Shown here in pieces: positions 6,593 to 9,436 of a stretch of 9,436 nt of DNA. The first letter of the stretch is position 1, and every line of letters starts with the position of its first letter. A program made the translations under genes and the position numbers. The notes below the pieces were generated by a model. The model worked only from the letters and a program-made list of their open reading frames with translations, was not told the origin of the DNA and did not search any database. The stretch is from Acidimicrobiales bacterium (GTDB lineage: Bacteria; Actinomycetota; Acidimicrobiia; Acidimicrobiales; SZUA-35), in assembly GCA_024641625.1 (NCBI GenBank), contig JAHECQ010000134.1, positions 1 to 9,436 on the forward strand, in the 5' to 3' direction.

Positions 6593-7120
6593 TCAGTTCC
6601 TACGGTCGGCAGAAAGCAGGATGAAGACAATGATCGACGCGAACCCGATGCCGGCCATGGTCGGGATGGTGACGAACCCGTATTCCTCGATCCACTTGAG
6701 CGAGCATGGGTTTTCGATCTCACAAACGTTGCCGAAGCCGCCTACGGCCTCCTCGACCCGATGGAAGATCGAGACCGGAATGCCGAGAACCGACAGCACC
6801 AGGGCGATGCGGCCGAAGAGCCAACGACGCCGACTGAACAGACCGATGGCCAGCACGATGGCAGCGGGGTACATGAATCCTCGCTGCACCCAGCACAGGC
6901 GACAAGGTTTGAAGTGCGCAACCTCCGACATGTACAGCGAGCCGAGCATGCAGCCCCAGGCAACCGCCGTCGCCATCTCGTAGCCAACCGGTCGGAAGAG
7001 CGCGAACAATGGCTCGACCGCTGAACGAGCGAACAGGCGGCCGATGACGGCGATGACGACGAAGGCCGCGAGGGCCAGCGCAATCGTGGCCAGGAAGAGG
7101 GAAACGACCGAGACGGACAT
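6593..7120 (-). CDS. DsbB/BdbC-like disulfide bond formation membrane protein
   Basis: This 175-residue integral membrane protein resembles DsbB/BdbC, which passes electrons from a thiol oxidase to the quinone pool. The signature FKPCRLCWVQRGFMYP carries the first CxxC pair (C73, C76). The second pair, C133 and C139 (CEIENPC), is followed by the typical GFVTIPTMAG stretch. Hydrophobic segments lie near 4-26, 48-64, 84-96, 105-120 and 152-169. The N-terminal one is extra compared with the four-helix BdbC type (about 140 residues), which explains the greater length. The ATG at 7120 lacks a Shine-Dalgarno sequence and has TAGGCT nine bases upstream, suggesting a leader of two or three bases. It is followed 98 bp later by the CPHC thioredoxin-like gene, its likely partner. 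Confidence 0.88.
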   Translation of the reverse strand: MSVSVVSLFLATIALALAAFVVIAVIGRLFARSAVEPLFALFRPVGYEMATAVAWGCMLGSLYMSEVAHFKPCRLCWVQRGFMYPAAIVLAIGLFSRRRWLFGRIALVLSVLGIPVSIFHRVEEAVGGFGNVCEIENPCSLKWIEEYGFVTIPTMAGIGFASIIVFILLSADRRN

Positions 7121-7129
7121 GCGCGCAGG

Positions 7130-7135
7130 AGCCTA
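7130..7135 (-). promoter_or_regulatory. -10 box for the DsbB-like gene
   Basis: TAGGCT on the minus strand ends nine bases before the ATG at 7120, implying a near-leaderless mRNA. The rest of the 134-bp gap (7121-7254) shows only a weak GAGCG/CGCTC hairpin (7240-7256) over the stop of the upstream ATPase gene and small GC-rich palindromes. I see no gene in it. Confidence 0.4.
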
Positions 7136-7254
7136 GTGGGTCGGCGATCGGCCGGTGACCACCGTCGATGGCGCCAGGGCGCGGCCGGGGCGTGAACGCA
7201 GGGACATTCACGAGGTTGTACCCGACCACGACGAAAGTCGAGCGAAAGCTGCGC

Positions 7255-8295
7255 TCAGGTACGGTGATGCCGGTGGCTACCGACTTCGCTCGGGAGTGGG
7301 GCCGAGAGCGGCGTCACGGCGACCAGTTGGGCCGCAGCGGCGAAGTCCTGCACATCGAGCCGGCACAGTGTCTCACTGTCGAGTCGGGAGGCTCCTCCGG
7401 CCAGTCGCACCGCCTGCCGGCTGACCGCCTGTTCGAACAGGGTGCGGGCGAAGCGGGCGTTGCCGAAACCGTCGTGACGCAATGCACCCTCGTAGACGGC
7501 TCGGACGGCGGTCTCGACGCCGACACCGAGGCGGTAGTCGGCATCTCTCGCCAACTTTCGGGTGATCGCCAACAGCTCGTCGGTGGTGTAATCGGGGAAG
7601 GTGATCTCGCGGGCGAACCGAGACCGAAGACCCGGATTGGAGGCAAGGAACCGATCCATGAGCCGCGGGTAGCCGGCCACGACCACCACCAGATCGTCGC
7701 GGTGATCCTCCATGCGCTTGATCAGCGTCTCGATCGCCTCTTGACCGAAATCGTTCCCGATCGAGAGGCCCTGCGGATTGAGGGCGTAGGCCTCATCGAT
7801 GAACAACACACCCCCGAGCGCCCGGCGCACCGCCTTGTTGGTCTTGGCCGCCGTGTGTCCGACGTACTGCCCGACGAGTCCTGCCCGGTCCACCTCGACG
7901 AGATGACCCCGGCCGAGCAGACCGATCGAACCGTACATCTCGGCCAACAGGCGCGCGACGGTGGTCTTGCCCGTTCCCGGATTACCCAGGAAGGCGAGAT
8001 GTTGACTCGAGGGCAGGTCGGCGAGCCCGTGCTTGCGACGCTCTCCCTGGATCTGGAGTACCGCCATCTGGGTACGAATCTGCTCCTTGACCGACTCGAG
8101 CCCCACGAGCGCATCGAGCTCGGCCTGGATCTCGGTCAAGGACCGCTGAGGAGTGACCGGTTTGCGGCTGAACGGTGAGCGACCGAAGCCGGGCAGAGCC
8201 GGGGCGTGCTCCTCGAGGCGATGCTCTGCCGACCTCTTGACCTGCTCCCCGGCATCGCGAAGCTTCTTCACCAGCTTCTCGGGTCGTTTCGCCAT
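7255..8295 (-). CDS. CbxX/CfqX-type AAA+ ATPase
   Basis: This 346-residue cytoplasmic protein is a single-domain AAA+ ATPase of the CbxX/CfqX group, related to CbbX Rubisco activase and to the C-terminal domain of type VII secretion EccA. A basic, helical N-terminus (1-60) precedes the core: VGLESVKEQI, Walker A GNPGTGKT (104-111), pore-loop-like LVGQYVGHTAAKT, Walker B GGVLFIDEAY (D167, E168), sensor-1 region VVVVAGYP, Arg finger in PGLRSRF and sensor-2 helix GNARFARTLFE. Such proteins form hexamers that remodel partner proteins. No Rubisco or ESX genes are visible nearby, so the client is unknown. The C-terminus is His-rich (SHRHHRT). The ATG at 8295 has TAGCGT exactly six bases upstream, suggesting leaderless translation. 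It is divergent from the fusion gene, 86 bp apart. Confidence 0.9.
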   Translation of the reverse strand: MAKRPEKLVKKLRDAGEQVKRSAEHRLEEHAPALPGFGRSPFSRKPVTPQRSLTEIQAELDALVGLESVKEQIRTQMAVLQIQGERRKHGLADLPSSQHLAFLGNPGTGKTTVARLLAEMYGSIGLLGRGHLVEVDRAGLVGQYVGHTAAKTNKAVRRALGGVLFIDEAYALNPQGLSIGNDFGQEAIETLIKRMEDHRDDLVVVVAGYPRLMDRFLASNPGLRSRFAREITFPDYTTDELLAITRKLARDADYRLGVGVETAVRAVYEGALRHDGFGNARFARTLFEQAVSRQAVRLAGGASRLDSETLCRLDVQDFAAAAQLVAVTPLSAPLPSEVGSHRHHRT

Positions 8296-8301
8296 GCCTC
8301 G

Positions 8302-8307
8302 ACGCTA
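8302..8307 (-). promoter_or_regulatory. -10 box for leaderless AAA+ ATPase transcript
   Basis: TAGCGT on the minus strand fits TANNNT and lies six bases before the ATG at 8295, the same geometry as at the SMP-30 and thiolase genes. The spacer CGAGGC could weakly act as a ribosome site instead. Confidence 0.45.
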
Positions 8308-8313
8308 TCGGGC

Positions 8314-8329
8314 TGACCCGTGTGACCCG
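8314..8329. repeat. Direct repeat TGACCCG in divergent promoter region
   Basis: TGACCCG occurs at 8314-8320 and 8323-8329, a 9-bp period, between the two divergent -10 candidates. It could be an operator half-site pair or chance in GC-rich DNA. Confidence 0.4.
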
Positions 8330-8351
8330 GACCACCCCGACGATCACCAAC

Positions 8352-8376
8352 TATGGTGATTCCGTACTCGACAGGA
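8352..8376 (+). promoter_or_regulatory. -10 box and ribosome binding site for the fusion gene
   Basis: TATGGT (8352-8357) fits TANNNT and would start RNA near 8364. AGGA (8373-8376) lies five bases before the ATG at 8382. Unlike its divergent neighbour, this gene thus appears to have a short leader with a Shine-Dalgarno site. No other in-frame start is visible just upstream. Confidence 0.45.
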
Positions 8377-8381
8377 TCTCC

Positions 8382-9436
8382 ATGCCCGATTCGACTTCCG
8401 CTGCCGCCGCATCATCTCCATCGATTGATCCGCGTGCACTCCACGACCACCTCGAGGGTGTTCGCTCGATCCACGCACTGATGCTCAGCCGCCTGTCGGC
8501 GGCCGACGCAGACGGCGAGTTGGCACCCGCGGCGCCGTCGCGACTGGCCGACTGGTCCGTTGGGCACGTGCTCACCCACCTCGCCCGCCACGCGGACTCC
8601 GTCACCCGCGTCCTCGACGGCGCGCTCGCCGGTCGTGTCGAAGCTCGCTATCCCGGCGGAATCGCACAGCGCAACGACGACATCACCGCCGGAGCGAGCC
8701 GACCCATCCACGCCCAGCTCGATGATCTTCGCGCCAGCAATGCTCGGCTCGAGCAGGCCTTCGAGCGGATGAACCCGGAAGCCTGGCTGGGGTCCTGCCT
8801 GGCCTTCGGGGCTCCTCAGCCCATCAGCGAGTTGCCGCTGACGCGTTGGAGGGAGTCTGCCGTCCATTTGAGCGACGTCGGCTTGTCGAGCTTCACCGTC
8901 GACGACTGGAGTCCTGACTACGTCGCCGAGGATCTCGCGCACCTGCTCGCCCGCCAAGGATCGTCGAGGGGCCTCCCCGCTCCGATCGCAGCACGATCGC
9001 GGTTACGTCAATTGGCATGGCTCCACGGTCGTTTTCCGGCCTCCGGTCCGGCGTGGGACGCAGCGACGCTCCCTACTGGCTGGCGGCGACCCTTCACCGG
9101 GGAAGAGGTCGACGGACTCCGTGGCGCACTGGCATCGTTTCGTGCTGCGTCTCCTGGGCTCCATCTCGAGGCCATGACCCTCGACACCTTCCCGCTCACG
9201 CCCGCGCTGGACGCGCTGGTGCACGACATCCGATTCGAGCTGGTTGACAACACCGGTGTCGCGGCGTTCGAGGACTTTCCCGTCGGGGACTTCGACGACG
9301 ACGAGCTCCGCGCCATCTGGTGGGGTCTGTCCCGCGCCATCGGCACCCCGGTATCCCAGAGCCGCCGTGGCGATCTGATCGGCGACGTCCGCGACCTGGG
9401 TACGGGCATCAGCGGACCGGCCGGCCGGGGCTACAC
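8382..9436 (+). CDS. Fusion: mycothiol-dependent maleylpyruvate isomerase-like domain plus TauD/TfdA-like dioxygenase, 3' truncated
   Basis: I translated this frame codon by codon: it has no stop from the ATG at 8382 to the window edge (351 codons, then a partial one). Residues about 17-185 match the DinB-fold mycothiol-dependent maleylpyruvate isomerase family: DWSVGHVLTHLARHADSV, YPGGIAQRNDDI and ELPLTRWRESAVHL. H66, E158 and H162 fit the zinc ligands; the 92-residue H66-E158 spacing equals the His52-Glu144 spacing I recall for the Corynebacterium enzyme. The small C-terminal domain seems shortened, ending near LRQLAWLHGRF (208-218). From about 222 the protein resembles an Fe(II)/2-oxoglutarate TauD/TfdA oxygenase: GPAWDAATLP, FPLTPALDALVHDI and WWGLSRAIGTPVSQSRRGDLIGDVRDLG. 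The HxD iron motif would lie beyond the edge. Substrate is unknown. Two separate proteins from one frame, or a sequence artefact, are alternatives. Confidence 0.82.
   Translation, partial: MPDSTSAAAASSPSIDPRALHDHLEGVRSIHALMLSRLSAADADGELAPAAPSRLADWSVGHVLTHLARHADSVTRVLDGALAGRVEARYPGGIAQRNDDITAGASRPIHAQLDDLRASNARLEQAFERMNPEAWLGSCLAFGAPQPISELPLTRWRESAVHLSDVGLSSFTVDDWSPDYVAEDLAHLLARQGSSRGLPAPIAARSRLRQLAWLHGRFPASGPAWDAATLPTGWRRPFTGEEVDGLRGALASFRAASPGLHLEAMTLDTFPLTPALDALVHDIRFELVDNTGVAAFEDFPVGDFDDDELRAIWWGLSRAIGTPVSQSRRGDLIGDVRDLGTGISGPAGRGY

Noticed and set aside
5514..6983. A 489-codon plus-strand open frame
   Set aside because: It runs antisense across the thiolase, CPHC and DsbB-like genes, which all have clear family motifs; its composition is Arg/His/Gly-rich noise.
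7168..8178. A 336-codon plus-strand open frame
   Set aside because: Antisense to the AAA+ ATPase, whose Walker A and B motifs prove the minus strand is coding.
8412..8957. Minus-strand open frame of 181 codons
   Set aside because: Antisense to the maleylpyruvate isomerase-like domain; no motifs.
9174..9436. Separate oxygenase gene starting at the in-frame ATG at 9174
   Set aside because: Oxygenase-like sequence already appears upstream (from about 9045), there is no stop between the halves, and the site has only a weak ribosome binding candidate. It remains a minor alternative.
1..9436. CRISPR array, tRNA, rRNA or insertion sequence
   Set aside because: No regularly spaced repeats, cloverleaf-like segment, transposase motifs or terminal inverted repeats were seen; nearly all of the window is explained by ordinary genes.

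Overview
The window is high-GC DNA with dense, mostly leftward genes and short intergenic gaps, as in an actinobacterium. The strongest taxonomic hint is a mycothiol-dependent maleylpyruvate isomerase-type domain at the right end, since mycothiol is an actinobacterial thiol. TANNNT -10 boxes placed exactly for leaderless mRNAs, and the mix of thiolase, amidohydrolases and SMP-30 proteins, would fit an environmental lineage such as Acidimicrobiia; that class assignment is inference. I see no mobile elements, tRNA, rRNA or CRISPR.

Left part (1-5700), catabolic genes. A dienelactone hydrolase-family gene enters from the left edge and ends at 343. It converges, across a perfect 12-bp-stem hairpin, on a D-aminoacylase-like amidohydrolase (387-2126, minus). 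This is divergent from an SMP-30/gluconolactonase-type gene (2209-3129, plus), and the 82-bp gap holds two -10-like boxes that overlap at a CTAG. The SMP-30 gene converges with a second, unrelated amidohydrolase (PF04909 type, 3148-4422, minus), which lies 37 bp behind a thiolase (4460-5686, minus) and probably shares its transcript. Together these look like hydrolysis of ester, lactone or amide compounds feeding CoA thiolysis, but no specific pathway can be named.

Middle part (5741-7120), envelope disulfide chemistry. A DsbB/BdbC-like quinone-dependent oxidase (6593-7120) precedes a membrane-anchored thioredoxin-fold protein with a CPHC active site (5781-6494). They are likely an oxidising thiol-disulfide pair. 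A 10-bp-stem hairpin separates them from the thiolase.

Right part (7255-9436). A CbxX/CfqX-type AAA+ ATPase (minus) is divergent from a long plus-strand gene that runs off the window. That gene is the most unusual object here: one uninterrupted frame joins a mycothiol-dependent maleylpyruvate isomerase-like (DinB-fold) domain with intact metal ligands to the start of a TauD/TfdA-type Fe(II)/2-oxoglutarate dioxygenase. It looks like a natural thiol-enzyme/oxygenase fusion of unknown substrate.
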